DNA of 13,576 nt from an uncultured Christensenellaceae bacterium (GTDB lineage: Bacteria; Bacillota; Clostridia; Christensenellales; Christensenellaceae). Below, piece by piece: positions 6,628 to 13,493 of this stretch. The notes beneath the pieces were generated by a model. The model was not told where the DNA came from, made no database searches, and saw nothing but the letters and a program-made list of their open reading frames with translations. The number at the start of each line of letters is the position of its first letter. Position 1 is the stretch's first letter. Location of the stretch: assembly GCA_934555865.1 (NCBI GenBank), contig CAKTFI010000031.1, forward strand, positions 1 through 13,576, given 5' to 3'. The position numbers and the translations under genes are program-made.

Positions 6628-6648
6628 GATACAATGTAATATTGTGTC
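6628..6648. repeat. Short imperfect inverted repeat after the GNAT operon
   Basis: GATACAAT (6628-6635) and ATTGTGTC (6641-6648) are inverted with one mismatch around a 5-nt centre. It lies seven bases past the GNAT stop. There is no T tract, so it is not a clear terminator. A GCCCAGCTGGGC palindrome sits nearby at 6532-6543. Confidence 0.4.
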
Positions 6649-6654
6649 TCGCGC

Positions 6655-7215
6655 CTAGAAACGCTGTTTTCCCACCACACCGAGCGGGAATTCCAACTGA
6701 CAATCACAGGGTTCCGCCGCCGAAAGCGTCGGGTCCGGCTCCGCTGCCTCCAGGCAGCGCATACGGGCATAGAACGCCTGCGTTTCCTGCGCGGAATGCG
6801 CGGAAATATACAGGCTCTGCGCGCCAAAATCCCGCGCCGTGCAGACCGCGCGGGCGAACAGCTCCCGCCCGACGCCCCGTCCGCGCCACGGGCGGCTCAC
6901 ATACAGCTCCGCAAGCTGCACATACTGTGCGCGCGACCCAAACCGCGCCCGGCGCACCGCCGCAAAGCCGACAAGCCCAGGAGCAAACGCGCCCCACACC
7001 CGGCCGCCCCGCGCACAGAGATCCGAAAGCTCCCGGCACAGTGCGGCATAGTCCTCTGCACCCCACTGCTCCACAAAGGCGATGGGGAGAATCCGCCACG
7101 CGCCGCCCACCCGGCGCCAGCACTGCGTGACCTCCTGCGTGCGGTCAAAGCCGGAAAACAGCGCCGGGGTGAGCTCCTCCTCCGCCACGAGACGGTATGT
7201 ACACGCCGCCCTCAT
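6655..7215 (-). CDS. GNAT-family N-acetyltransferase
   Basis: A 186-aa GNAT-fold protein. The acetyl-CoA pyrophosphate-binding motif is R111-GRGVG-116, preceded by the strand 'VQLAELYVS' (99-107) and followed by a helix and the 'SLYISAHSAQETQAFYARM' region, matching motifs A and B of small-molecule GNATs. The substrate is unknown. The start is the ATG at 7215, which overlaps the stop of the upstream gene by 4 bp (ATGA), so translation is probably coupled; the longer frame running to 7707 lies inside that gene and is a shadow. It is the last gene of the hydrolase/acyltransferase/DUF6320 operon. No clear terminator follows its stop. Confidence 0.87.
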   Translation of the reverse strand: MRAACTYRLVAEEELTPALFSGFDRTQEVTQCWRRVGGAWRILPIAFVEQWGAEDYAALCRELSDLCARGGRVWGAFAPGLVGFAAVRRARFGSRAQYVQLAELYVSRPWRGRGVGRELFARAVCTARDFGAQSLYISAHSAQETQAFYARMRCLEAAEPDPTLSAAEPCDCQLEFPLGVVGKQRF

Positions 7216-7925
7216 AGGAAGAACTTCCGGCCCAACTTTTCCTTGAGCGCGGGGGTGCGGTCGATGACCGCGAGAAGGATCGCCAAGATCTCCGCCGTCA
7301 CAAGCGGGTACAACGACCACACGAGCTTGTCGCGCAGCCCGAACGCCCGGTTGAGCATCAATTCCAGCACGAGGCAGAATACGCCCGCCTCGGCCACCGC
7401 CACTGCGGCGACCATGAGGCGCGTCGCCCCCGCGTGCTGCCGCAGCAGGATCGCCACGCCGACAGAGAGCGCCGCGAGCAGCACGACCGGCGCCGCGAAA
7501 TCCGCGAACCAGTGCCCGCCCGTCGTACGCTCGATGTAGCGCAGATAGCCCAGCACCGCCGCTGCGTCGGCCGCCACGCACAGCGTCGCCGCGTGATACC
7601 AGCGCCCCACGGACAGGATCGGCCCCGCCAAAAAGACATAGACACACAGCAGCGCGCCCATGACGAATCCCGCCCAGGTGATGCGCGCGTGCAGGCTCAG
7701 GTCGCACACCACCACCAGGCAGATGGGTACCAGAAAGATGAGCGCCATGACGAGCAGCACGCTTTTCTTGCTTACGCGCTCTGGCGTGATGACTTCATAG
7801 CGCGGATAGGGCGGCCTGCCCTGCCCCGCCTCCGGCGACGCCGGGTCGACGACCCGCGTATGGCACAGAGGGCAGCGCTTTTCGCTGTCTGCCAGCTCCA
7901 CGCCGCAATGTACACAATAGGACAT
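7212..7925 (-). CDS. Zinc-ribbon multipass membrane protein (DUF6320-like)
   Basis: A 237-aa protein. It starts with a zinc ribbon, C4-x2-C7 and C18-x2-C21, followed by a proline-rich linker and six likely membrane helices (about 55-73, 85-105, 108-127, 143-162, 168-188, 203-222). It ends in a short basic tail. I recall this architecture as the DUF6320 family of Clostridia; the function is unknown. The ATG at 7925 has an ideal GGAGGAAG site upstream. The gene starts 12 bp after the acyltransferase stop and overlaps the GNAT gene by 4 bp, which places it firmly in the operon. It could anchor or assist the neighbouring acyltransferase at the membrane (inference). Confidence 0.83.
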   Translation of the reverse strand: MSYCVHCGVELADSEKRCPLCHTRVVDPASPEAGQGRPPYPRYEVITPERVSKKSVLLVMALIFLVPICLVVVCDLSLHARITWAGFVMGALLCVYVFLAGPILSVGRWYHAATLCVAADAAAVLGYLRYIERTTGGHWFADFAAPVVLLAALSVGVAILLRQHAGATRLMVAAVAVAEAGVFCLVLELMLNRAFGLRDKLVWSLYPLVTAEILAILLAVIDRTPALKEKLGRKFFL

Positions 7926-7937
7926 GATGCTTCCTCC

Positions 7938-9221
7938 TTAGTCGCGTTGATTGCTCTCCACCTTGACATGCAGCCCCAGCTTGCGCAGGTCGGTGAAGAA
8001 CGCGTGCTCCAGCTTGGGCTCGCGGATGTTGCGCGTGAGGTTGATATACAGCTTACCCGCGTAGGAGAGCACGCCGCAGTTGTTGTGCTGCTGCGCCTGC
8101 GCGCCCAGCACGAAGTCAAACCGCGTCACATAGGGCTGCATCTCGGCCGGGATCTGCACCTGCCCCAGGTTGGAGAGCGACAGGCACGCCTTGCTCTCGC
8201 CCACCATGTTGTACACCAGCTTCATCGCCGCATTTTTGATGAAGAGCGGCATGAGCTTTAAGAGCATGACCTGCTCGGTGTGCACATTGGTAGCGATGCG
8301 CGCGCTCATCTTTTTGGGGTTGATCTCCGCACCCATCTGGTAATGCACCATGCGTACCACCTCGGACAGCGTGTATTTCCCGAGCTTCGGGTCGATGCCC
8401 GGCGTCGCGAACAGCGCGAAGTTGCGCATCGTCTCGCTCGGGAACAGGCGGCGCAAGTTGACTGGCACCAGGATCTTGATCGCCCGGCGGCGGCGTGCGC
8501 GCGGCCGTTCGCGCTGCTGGATCTTCAGGATGGACAGGATCATGACCGCCGTCAAAAATTCGGTAAGCGTCGCGCCATAGCTCCGCGCGAGGGACAGGGC
8601 CGCTTCTGCGTCCAGGATGCCGGTCGTCTGGTTCAGATAGCCGTCCGTCTCTTTCGTGCCCTCGATGTGATAGGCCGACTCCTCCGCCCGGCTGGCGCTG
8701 ACCGCGCCGCTGTATTTTAAGAAGCTGTCCTCCAGCTCCTCCTCCCGCGGCGGGGCCTTCCTATCCAGCACGCCCTGCCCCGGGGGGATCAAAATGCCTT
8801 CCTTTTGTTCCAGGTATTCCGCAAGCAATGTTTTTAGAAAAACGAGCCCGCCGTTGCCGTCTGTGAGCGCGTGATAGATCTCCACCGCGATCCGATTTTC
8901 ATAGTACAGCACGCGAAACGCGCAGCGGCGAATTTCGGAAAAGCGAATGTGCGCCAGGGGACAGGCGCTGTCCTGCCGCACGCGCGGGGGAGAGGGGATT
9001 TCCTCCAAATAGTACCAGAACACGCCCTTGCGCAGGCGCACGGCGATGGAGGGAAACCGGCCGATCGTCGCCTCCAGCGCCGTTTGCAGCACGGCCGGAT
9101 CGACCGGGCGGCTAATCGTCGCCGAGACGCGGAACATGTTGTTCCAATTGCGCCGCCGGGCGGCCGGGTAGATCTTGGCTGCATTGTCCAGGCGCATCCA
9201 GCGCAGTTTTTTTTGCTCCAT
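7938..9221 (-). CDS. Condensation-domain-like acyl/alcohol acetyltransferase
   Basis: A 427-aa protein of the CoA-dependent acyltransferase superfamily (condensation domains, alcohol acetyltransferase, wax-ester-synthase relatives). The catalytic HxxxDG motif is H117-ALTDG-122, in the usual position after about 115 residues. The second half contains 'ILVPVNLRRLFPSETMRNFALF' spacing and a late strand 'RFDFVLGAQ', as in this fold. It would move an acyl group from CoA or a carrier to an alcohol or amine; donor and acceptor are unknown. The ATG at 9221 overlaps the hydrolase stop by one base (TGATG), giving coupled translation. The longer frame to 9338 is inside the hydrolase gene. No signal peptide, so it is cytosolic or peripheral to the membrane. 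Confidence 0.84.
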   Translation of the reverse strand: MEQKKLRWMRLDNAAKIYPAARRRNWNNMFRVSATISRPVDPAVLQTALEATIGRFPSIAVRLRKGVFWYYLEEIPSPPRVRQDSACPLAHIRFSEIRRCAFRVLYYENRIAVEIYHALTDGNGGLVFLKTLLAEYLEQKEGILIPPGQGVLDRKAPPREEELEDSFLKYSGAVSASRAEESAYHIEGTKETDGYLNQTTGILDAEAALSLARSYGATLTEFLTAVMILSILKIQQRERPRARRRRAIKILVPVNLRRLFPSETMRNFALFATPGIDPKLGKYTLSEVVRMVHYQMGAEINPKKMSARIATNVHTEQVMLLKLMPLFIKNAAMKLVYNMVGESKACLSLSNLGQVQIPAEMQPYVTRFDFVLGAQAQQHNNCGVLSYAGKLYINLTRNIREPKLEHAFFTDLRKLGLHVKVESNQRD

Positions 9222-10111
9222 CACAGCACTTCCCGCACGAATTCCGCAATCCGCGCCTCGTCCAGCTGCGCCTCGCGCACGCCATAAAGGATGTACGCAT
9301 GCCACATGCCCGGGCTCACATGCAGCTCTGCCCGACACCCCGCCGCGCGCAGGCGGTCGGCCATTCCCCGCGCGTCGTCCAGCATCACCTCATCCCCACC
9401 CACAAAGAGGATCGACGGCGGAAAGCCCGTAAGGTCGCCGAACAGCGGGGAAATTTCCGGTGTGCGCGCGTCCTGCCCCGCCGGGACATACTGCTCCGCA
9501 AAGAACGCCAGGCGTTCGCGCGTCATCGAAGGGTCGACCTTTTGGTTGTCCGCATAGGACGCGCCGGACATCGTAAGATCCGTCCAGGGGGAGATGGCCA
9601 CAAACCCCGCCGGGAGGGACAGCCCCCTCCGCCGCAGCCGCAGCGCCAGCGCATAGAGCAGGCCGCCGCCCGCCGATTCGCCCGCAAGCACAATCTGGCT
9701 CCCCGGGTATCCCGCGTCCAGCAAATAGCGATAGGCCTCCTCGGCGTCGTCCACCGCCGCCGGGTAGGGGTGCTCCGGCGCCAGGCGATAGGCCGCGCAG
9801 AATACCTGTACGCCCGTCTTGGCCGCGAGGATCGACCCGAAGCCCTTGGCGTATTCGAGGTCGCCCGCCACATAGCCGCCGCCGTGCAGGTATAAAATCA
9901 CGCCCGGGGCCTCTTGCTTTTTCGGGCGCACCCATTCCGCCGCAAAATTGTCAAAGGATACGGTTTCCGCTTCCACCTGTGACTGCTGCGTGCGTGCCAT
10001 CAATTTTCCCAACTTATCCTGGCTGCTGCGCGCCATCTCGATCGTCGCCCCGTTGATGAACGGCTTGAATACTTCCAGCTGCATACGCAACAATTTTGTC
10101 GTAAATGCCAT
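9221..10111 (-). CDS. Alpha/beta hydrolase, HSL/acetyl-esterase type
   Basis: A 296-aa serine esterase of the hormone-sensitive-lipase family. The oxyanion-hole motif HGGG is at 76-79, the nucleophile elbow GESAG at 144-148 (Ser146), the acid is probably D240 in 'VGGDEVMLDD', and the general base is H271 in 'GMWHAY', so the triad is complete. 'YRLAPEHPYPAA' (108-119) is also typical. Such enzymes cleave short acyl esters. There is no signal peptide. It is the first gene of the four-gene operon, and an esterase beside an acyltransferase suggests turnover of an acylated metabolite. The ATG at 10111 has AGGAA nine bases upstream and a promoter at 10153-10180. Confidence 0.92.
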   Translation of the reverse strand: MAFTTKLLRMQLEVFKPFINGATIEMARSSQDKLGKLMARTQQSQVEAETVSFDNFAAEWVRPKKQEAPGVILYLHGGGYVAGDLEYAKGFGSILAAKTGVQVFCAAYRLAPEHPYPAAVDDAEEAYRYLLDAGYPGSQIVLAGESAGGGLLYALALRLRRRGLSLPAGFVAISPWTDLTMSGASYADNQKVDPSMTRERLAFFAEQYVPAGQDARTPEISPLFGDLTGFPPSILFVGGDEVMLDDARGMADRLRAAGCRAELHVSPGMWHAYILYGVREAQLDEARIAEFVREVL

Positions 10112-10152
10112 TGTTTCGATTCCTATTTCCTTACATTTTTCATGTACGCTCT

Positions 10153-10180
10153 ATTATACAACAACTTTTCCCGGAAACAA
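10153..10180 (-). promoter_or_regulatory. Promoter of the hydrolase/acyltransferase operon
   Basis: On the minus strand, perfect TATAAT (10153-10158), a 16-nt spacer, and TTGTTT (10175-10180). The start would be about 35 nt before the ATG. It is divergent from the yqeY promoter. Confidence 0.72.
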
Positions 10181-10222
10181 ACCCATTCCCCCGCAGTCCG
10201 AGGGATTTTCCCCCGGGAACAT

Positions 10223-10251
10223 TTGACGAAACGCCGCTTTCGCCGTAAAAT
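10223..10251 (+). promoter_or_regulatory. Promoter of yqeY
   Basis: TTGACG (10223-10228), a 17-nt spacer, and TAAAAT (10246-10251). The start would be near 10258, about 23 nt before the ATG. Confidence 0.78.
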
Positions 10252-10280
10252 AGCCTTAACATGCAAAGGAGATGATTTTT

Positions 10281-10724
10281 ATGGCAAAAACGCAAGAGGT
10301 GCAAACGCAGATGATGGCCGCACTCAAGGCCGGCGACAAGCCGCGCAAGGACGCGCTCTCGCTCCTGCTGGCCGCCCTCAAGAATAAGCAGATCGACAAG
10401 CGCGCGCCGCTTACTGAGGCAGAGGAAGACGCCGTGATCCTGCGCGAGATCAAGGAAGCACAGGAGACGATCGACACCACGCCGGCTGACCGCACGGCCG
10501 TGATTGAGGAATGCCGCGCGCGCATCGCGGTATACCGCGAATTTGCGCCGGTGCAGATGGATGAAGCTGCGCTGCGCCCGATCATCGCTGCGACGCTTTT
10601 GGAGCTCGGCATCACCTCCCCGACAGCCGCCGACAAGGGCCGCATCATGAAGGCGCTCATGCCTAAAGTCAAGGGCAAGGCGGACGGCAAGCTGGTCAAC
10701 CGGCTTGTGAGCGAGCTGTTCTAA
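10281..10724 (+). CDS. yqeY: GatB/YqeY-domain protein
   Basis: A 147-aa protein covering the whole YqeY family, related to the C-terminal tail of the GatB amidotransferase subunit. It is largely helical. The conserved N-terminal 'LKAGDKPRKDALSLLLAALKN' pattern (15-34) and the C-terminal 'DKGRIMKALMPKVKGKADG' pattern (118-136) are intact. A tRNA-related role has been proposed for the family, but the function is not settled. The ATG at 10281 is preferred over the one at 10272 because AAAGGAG (10265-10271) sits nine bases from the former and abuts the latter. A terminator follows the stop. Confidence 0.92.
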   Translation: MAKTQEVQTQMMAALKAGDKPRKDALSLLLAALKNKQIDKRAPLTEAEEDAVILREIKEAQETIDTTPADRTAVIEECRARIAVYREFAPVQMDEAALRPIIAATLLELGITSPTAADKGRIMKALMPKVKGKADGKLVNRLVSELF

Positions 10725-10732
10725 GTCTGGAT

Positions 10733-10758
10733 GCCCGGCCGACGCCGGGCGCTTTTTT
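10733..10758 (+). terminator. Intrinsic terminator between yqeY and the exporter gene
   Basis: Seven-bp GC stem GCCCGGC / GCCGGGC with loop CGAC, then GC and six Ts (10753-10758). It begins 8 nt after the yqeY stop and ends one or two bases before the GGAGG site of the next gene. Confidence 0.82.
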
Positions 10759-10769
10759 CGGAGGTAGCT

Positions 10770-11612
10770 ATGATCCCGGACACCCTCTTGGACGCGCTGT
10801 TAGACACATTAAAGGCCGTCCCGTTTTTATACCTTGCCTTTCTGCTCATGGAATTCTGCGAGCACCGGCAGCAAAGCCGCCTCGCCAGGTGGCTTGCCGC
10901 ATCCCGTTTTTGGGGGCCGGTCGTAGGCGCGCTTGTGGGGCTGCTCCCACAATGCGGATTTTCCATCGCCGCCGCCAACCTCTATGCCGGCGGGTTGCTC
11001 ACGCTGGGCACGCTGCTGTCCGTGCTGCTCGCGACCTCGGACGAGGCGCTTCTCCTCCTGCTCGGCGCGCCGGGGCACCTCGCGGCGGCGGGGCAGCTCA
11101 TCGCGTGCAAGCTGGTCGTCGCCATCGGCTTCGGGCTGCTCGTCGACCTCGTCCTGAAAAAGCACCGCAATACCTCGGACATGGACGAGCTGTGCGCCGA
11201 ATGCGGGTGCCACGAGGGCGGCAGTCTCTGGATGGCGGCGCTGCGCCATACGGTCCGGACGGCGCTGTTTTTACTGCTCTTTTCCGCCCTGTTGGAGGTC
11301 GGGATGACACTCATTGGACAGGATCGCTTTGCCGGGTGGATGCTTGCCGGCTCTCCCTTACAGCCCTGCCTTTCGACGCTGCTTGGGCTGATTCCGAGCT
11401 GTGCGTCCTCCATTCTGCTTTCCGAGCTGTACCTCGCGGGAACGCTTTCCTTCCCCGCCCTGCTCGCCGGGCTGTGTGCCAACAGCGGTTCCGCCCTGCT
11501 CGTGCTGCTGCGCGCCAACCCCTCGCGCCGCGAGAATGCACTCGTAGCCGGGCTGCTCGTCGGTGCTTCGCTGCTTGCCGGATTCGTCGTACAGCTCCTC
11601 CCCCTCTTCTAA
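10770..11612 (+). CDS. Putative heavy-metal/manganese exporter (ArsP_2-like, PF11449 type)
   Basis: A 280-aa multipass membrane protein that I recognise as the family named 'putative manganese transporter' or 'arsenic efflux protein'. It is built from two related halves: GLLPQCGFSIAAANLYAGG (57-75) mirrors GLIPSCASSILLSELYLAG (206-224). An ATSDEA motif (89-93 region) and CANSGSALL (236-244) follow the two halves. The hydrophilic loop between the halves has C142-x2-C145-G-C147-H148, a likely metal-binding site. The transported ion is not established by the sequence. The ATG at 10770 has GGAGG five bases upstream; the frame is open to 10731 but that part overlaps the terminator. No separate promoter is visible, so expression depends on readthrough from yqeY or a promoter inside it. 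Confidence 0.85.
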   Translation: MIPDTLLDALLDTLKAVPFLYLAFLLMEFCEHRQQSRLARWLAASRFWGPVVGALVGLLPQCGFSIAAANLYAGGLLTLGTLLSVLLATSDEALLLLLGAPGHLAAAGQLIACKLVVAIGFGLLVDLVLKKHRNTSDMDELCAECGCHEGGSLWMAALRHTVRTALFLLLFSALLEVGMTLIGQDRFAGWMLAGSPLQPCLSTLLGLIPSCASSILLSELYLAGTLSFPALLAGLCANSGSALLVLLRANPSRRENALVAGLLVGASLLAGFVVQLLPLF

Positions 11613-11625
11613 ATCAATTGGTAGC

Positions 11626-11665
11626 AAAAAGCGAGGATAGGTTTTTCCCTATCCCCGCTTTTTTT
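11626..11665. terminator. Bidirectional terminator between convergent genes
   Basis: Stem AAAAAGCGaGGATAGG / CCTATCCcCGCTTTTT, with one A-C mismatch and a short T-rich loop. A and T tracts flank it. It serves the exporter (+) and the kinase (-), which ends at 11673. Confidence 0.92.
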
Positions 11666-11672
11666 GTTTATG

Positions 11673-12743
11673 TCATTCGTTGTGAATGGAAAAGCTGCAT
11701 TTTGCCGGGATGTCGAACGCCGCCGCATAGGCGTTTTCCATCGGGATCCACTTGGTCTCGAAGTCCTGCGCCCAATCTGCCCCGTTGCGCCGCAGGATGC
11801 GCGCGCGCTGTTCCGCGGGCGTGACCCAGATATAAACCGACAGGTCATACGGATCGCCAAAATAGGGGTGCATGCTGTAGGAGCCTTCGACGATGCATAC
11901 CGGCCGCCGCGGGACGGTACATACGGGGCCAAACGCACCCCGGCCGCAGTCCCACCGCGCATAGGTAAACGCCGGACGGGAAAAGGCCTCCACCACCTCC
12001 TCGCGGAAGCGCTCATAGTGGATGTTGCCGCCCGGTTTGGCATAGCGCGCCGCGGCGCGCAGTTCCGGCGGCAGGAAGAAGTCGTCCATATGCACGACCG
12101 TACAGTCCTCCGCCCCGAAATAGGCGGCGAGATCTGCGGCCAGCGTCGATTTGCCCGCTGCAGCCATGCCATCGATGGCGAGCAAGACCTCTCCCTTTTC
12201 CCGCCGCACGGCTTCCGCCGCCGCGATCAGGGGCAGCGCGCGCGCATAGGACAGCCGCACGACCCGGTACGCTGGGTGATACGCCGCACGGTAGGCTGCG
12301 CTGTGGCTGACTGCCGGATAGCCCGCCGCGGCATAGTCCCGGAGGTAGGCTTGCAGCGCCTCTGCCGAAAAGACAAACCGCCCAGCCCCAGCCGCCTCCT
12401 CCAGCAGGGCGAGCTTTTGTACTAGCCCCTCCCGCGTGCCCTGCGGCGTTCTTGCCGAGACGAGGAAGGCCCGGCCCAGCATTTCGGGCGCGACCCCCGC
12501 CGCCGCGAGCGCCGCCAGGTGCACGCGCGCCATACCGCCGCCGATCTCCTCATACAGCGGCGCACCGCCATCCGCGGGCGTGGCCGCACATTCCTCGTAC
12601 AGATACCGAAGGCAGGCGGCCTCGTCCGCGATGAGGTGCCCGCCGCCGAATTCGCTTTGAAAGGCGAGCTTGACCGCGTCCTGCGGCTGCATGCCGGGGT
12701 AGCGTTTGATCTGAGCCCGAAGGATGTCGGAAAACTCAGTCAT
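11673..12743 (-). CDS. Uridine-kinase-like P-loop kinase with an extra N-terminal domain
   Basis: A 356-aa protein. Residues about 1-175 form a separate domain with the conserved stretch 'MQPQDAVKLAFQSEFGGGHLI' (18-38), known to me only as an uncharacterised N-terminal partner of such kinases in Clostridia. Residues about 183-356 are a uridine kinase/phosphoribulokinase-type domain: Walker A G192-MAAAGKST-200, HMDDFF (218-223) with the likely catalytic Asp, IVEGSYSMHP (284-293), and arginine-rich lid RARILRR (313-319). The fold also includes pantothenate and nicotinamide riboside kinases, so the substrate should not be read from the name. The ATG at 12743 overlaps the ECF gene by 8 bp and has no clear ribosome site, so translation is probably coupled. 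The pairing suggests it phosphorylates what the ECF protein imports. Confidence 0.84.
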   Translation of the reverse strand: MTEFSDILRAQIKRYPGMQPQDAVKLAFQSEFGGGHLIADEAACLRYLYEECAATPADGGAPLYEEIGGGMARVHLAALAAAGVAPEMLGRAFLVSARTPQGTREGLVQKLALLEEAAGAGRFVFSAEALQAYLRDYAAAGYPAVSHSAAYRAAYHPAYRVVRLSYARALPLIAAAEAVRREKGEVLLAIDGMAAAGKSTLAADLAAYFGAEDCTVVHMDDFFLPPELRAAARYAKPGGNIHYERFREEVVEAFSRPAFTYARWDCGRGAFGPVCTVPRRPVCIVEGSYSMHPYFGDPYDLSVYIWVTPAEQRARILRRNGADWAQDFETKWIPMENAYAAAFDIPAKCSFSIHNE

Positions 12744-13263
12744 TGACCATCAGCTTAGCCTTCTTGAGCGCAAACACCACGAGCGGCACCAGCACGATGT
12801 GGCAGATGATGCCGGGTACGGCCTGCACGAACGCACCGCTTAAAAACATCGCGAAGGAGAATTCCGTCCCCGCCAACCCGGCGATGACAAAGCGCGCGAT
12901 TCCCCAGGCAATACGCCCGAGCAGCATCGCCGCCACGAGCGAGAGGTACAGGTTCAGGACGGTCTTTTTAAGCTTCTTGTACAAAAGCCCTGCCACGAGG
13001 CCATAAACCGCCATTTCCACCGCCATCGCCACCGCCGTCAGGATCGGCGGCATGCTAAACATCAGGTTGCGCAAAAACGGCGCAATGAAGCCCACCGCCG
13101 CGCCATAGACGCCGCCGCACGCAAAGCCGCAAATCAGCACCGGGATATGCATCGGCGAGAGCGCGCTGCCGATTTTCGGAATCTGGCCGGTGAGAAAGGG
13201 GAGCACCATGCAAAGTGCCAAAAACATGCCGGAAAGCACAAGCCGTTTGGTTTGTTTGTTCAT
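12736..13263 (-). CDS. ECF transporter S component (substrate-binding membrane subunit)
   Basis: A 175-aa membrane protein of usual S-component length with about six helices. The first helix region (8-25) is followed by 'GQIPKIGSALSPMHIPVLICGF' spacing (26-47), with the S-x-M-H-I-P segment (36-41) typical of one ECF S subgroup, and 'CGGVYGAAVGFIAPFLRNL' (49-67). S components capture a vitamin or precursor and work with the shared EcfA/EcfA'/EcfT module, which is not in this window. The substrate is unknown. The ATG at 13263 has AAAGGAG at 13271-13277. It overlaps the kinase gene by 8 bp. A structured leader with a terminator precedes it, so expression is probably controlled by attenuation. 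Confidence 0.88.
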   Translation of the reverse strand: MNKQTKRLVLSGMFLALCMVLPFLTGQIPKIGSALSPMHIPVLICGFACGGVYGAAVGFIAPFLRNLMFSMPPILTAVAMAVEMAVYGLVAGLLYKKLKKTVLNLYLSLVAAMLLGRIAWGIARFVIAGLAGTEFSFAMFLSGAFVQAVPGIICHIVLVPLVVFALKKAKLMVND

Positions 13264-13454
13264 CTGTTTTCTCCTTTGAAATCAAATTTTGCAATTTTGC
13301 GATAAAAAAGGAAGGCATCCGCACTTCTTGAAAGCGCGAATACCTTCCTGGTATCCATAGATGTGAAAAATTTCGGCATCCCCATGGGAACGCCCGATTC
13401 GGCGTTTTTTCGCCCGGAGGCTTCTGCCCCCCCTGTGCCTTCGCGGCACGATTC
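13264..13454 (-). promoter_or_regulatory. Structured 5' leader, candidate riboswitch/attenuator, unassigned class
   Basis: About 190 nt separate the predicted start point from the ECF gene. On the minus strand, in order: stem GTGCC/GGCAC (13445-13449 with 13435-13439), stem GGGGGC/GCCTCC with loop AGAA (near 13371+60 to 13356+60, that is 13366-13431 region), stem GGCG/CGCC with an A6 loop, a bulged stem around CCCATGGGG (near 13380-13396), then an alternative hairpin GGATACC (13350-13356) / GGTATTC (13338-13344), and the terminator. The alternative hairpin uses part of the terminator's 5' arm, so the two exclude each other, which is the hallmark of transcription attenuation. I compared it by eye with TPP, FMN, THF, preQ1, cobalamin, purine and T-box motifs and found none. 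Confidence 0.65.
13304..13349 (-). terminator. Leader terminator upstream of the ECF gene
   Basis: Seventeen-bp stem, GGAAGGTATTCGCGCTT (13332-13348) with AAGTGCGGATGCCTTCC (13310-13326), containing three G-U wobbles. The loop is TCAAG and six Us follow (13304-13309). An A-U pair extends the base. It lies between a consensus promoter and the ECF start codon, so it must be bypassed for expression. It could also stop readthrough from the DegV gene. Confidence 0.9.
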
Positions 13455-13460
13455 CCTATT

Positions 13461-13489
13461 ATTATAACAAACCGCCCCGCGGATGTCAA
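13461..13489 (-). promoter_or_regulatory. Consensus sigma-A promoter of the ECF/kinase operon
   Basis: Perfect TTGACA (13484-13489), a 17-nt spacer, and perfect TATAAT (13461-13466) on the minus strand. It begins just 4 bp after the DegV stop. Such a strong promoter ahead of a terminator fits control by attenuation rather than by initiation. Confidence 0.92.
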
Positions 13490-13493
13490 GATT

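Noticed and set aside
7216..7707. Extension of the GNAT frame to 7707
   Set aside because: It lies entirely inside the DUF6320-like gene in another frame; the ATGA overlap start at 7215 fits the GNAT fold.
9222..9338. Extension of the acyltransferase frame to 9338
   Set aside because: It overlaps the hydrolase C-terminus, including its catalytic His region; the TGATG-coupled ATG at 9221 fits the family start.
13380..13400. Resemblance of a GGGATGCCG segment in the ECF leader to the THF riboswitch core
   Set aside because: The other required THF elements, including the GAGAGTAG-like segment and the closing stem, are missing.
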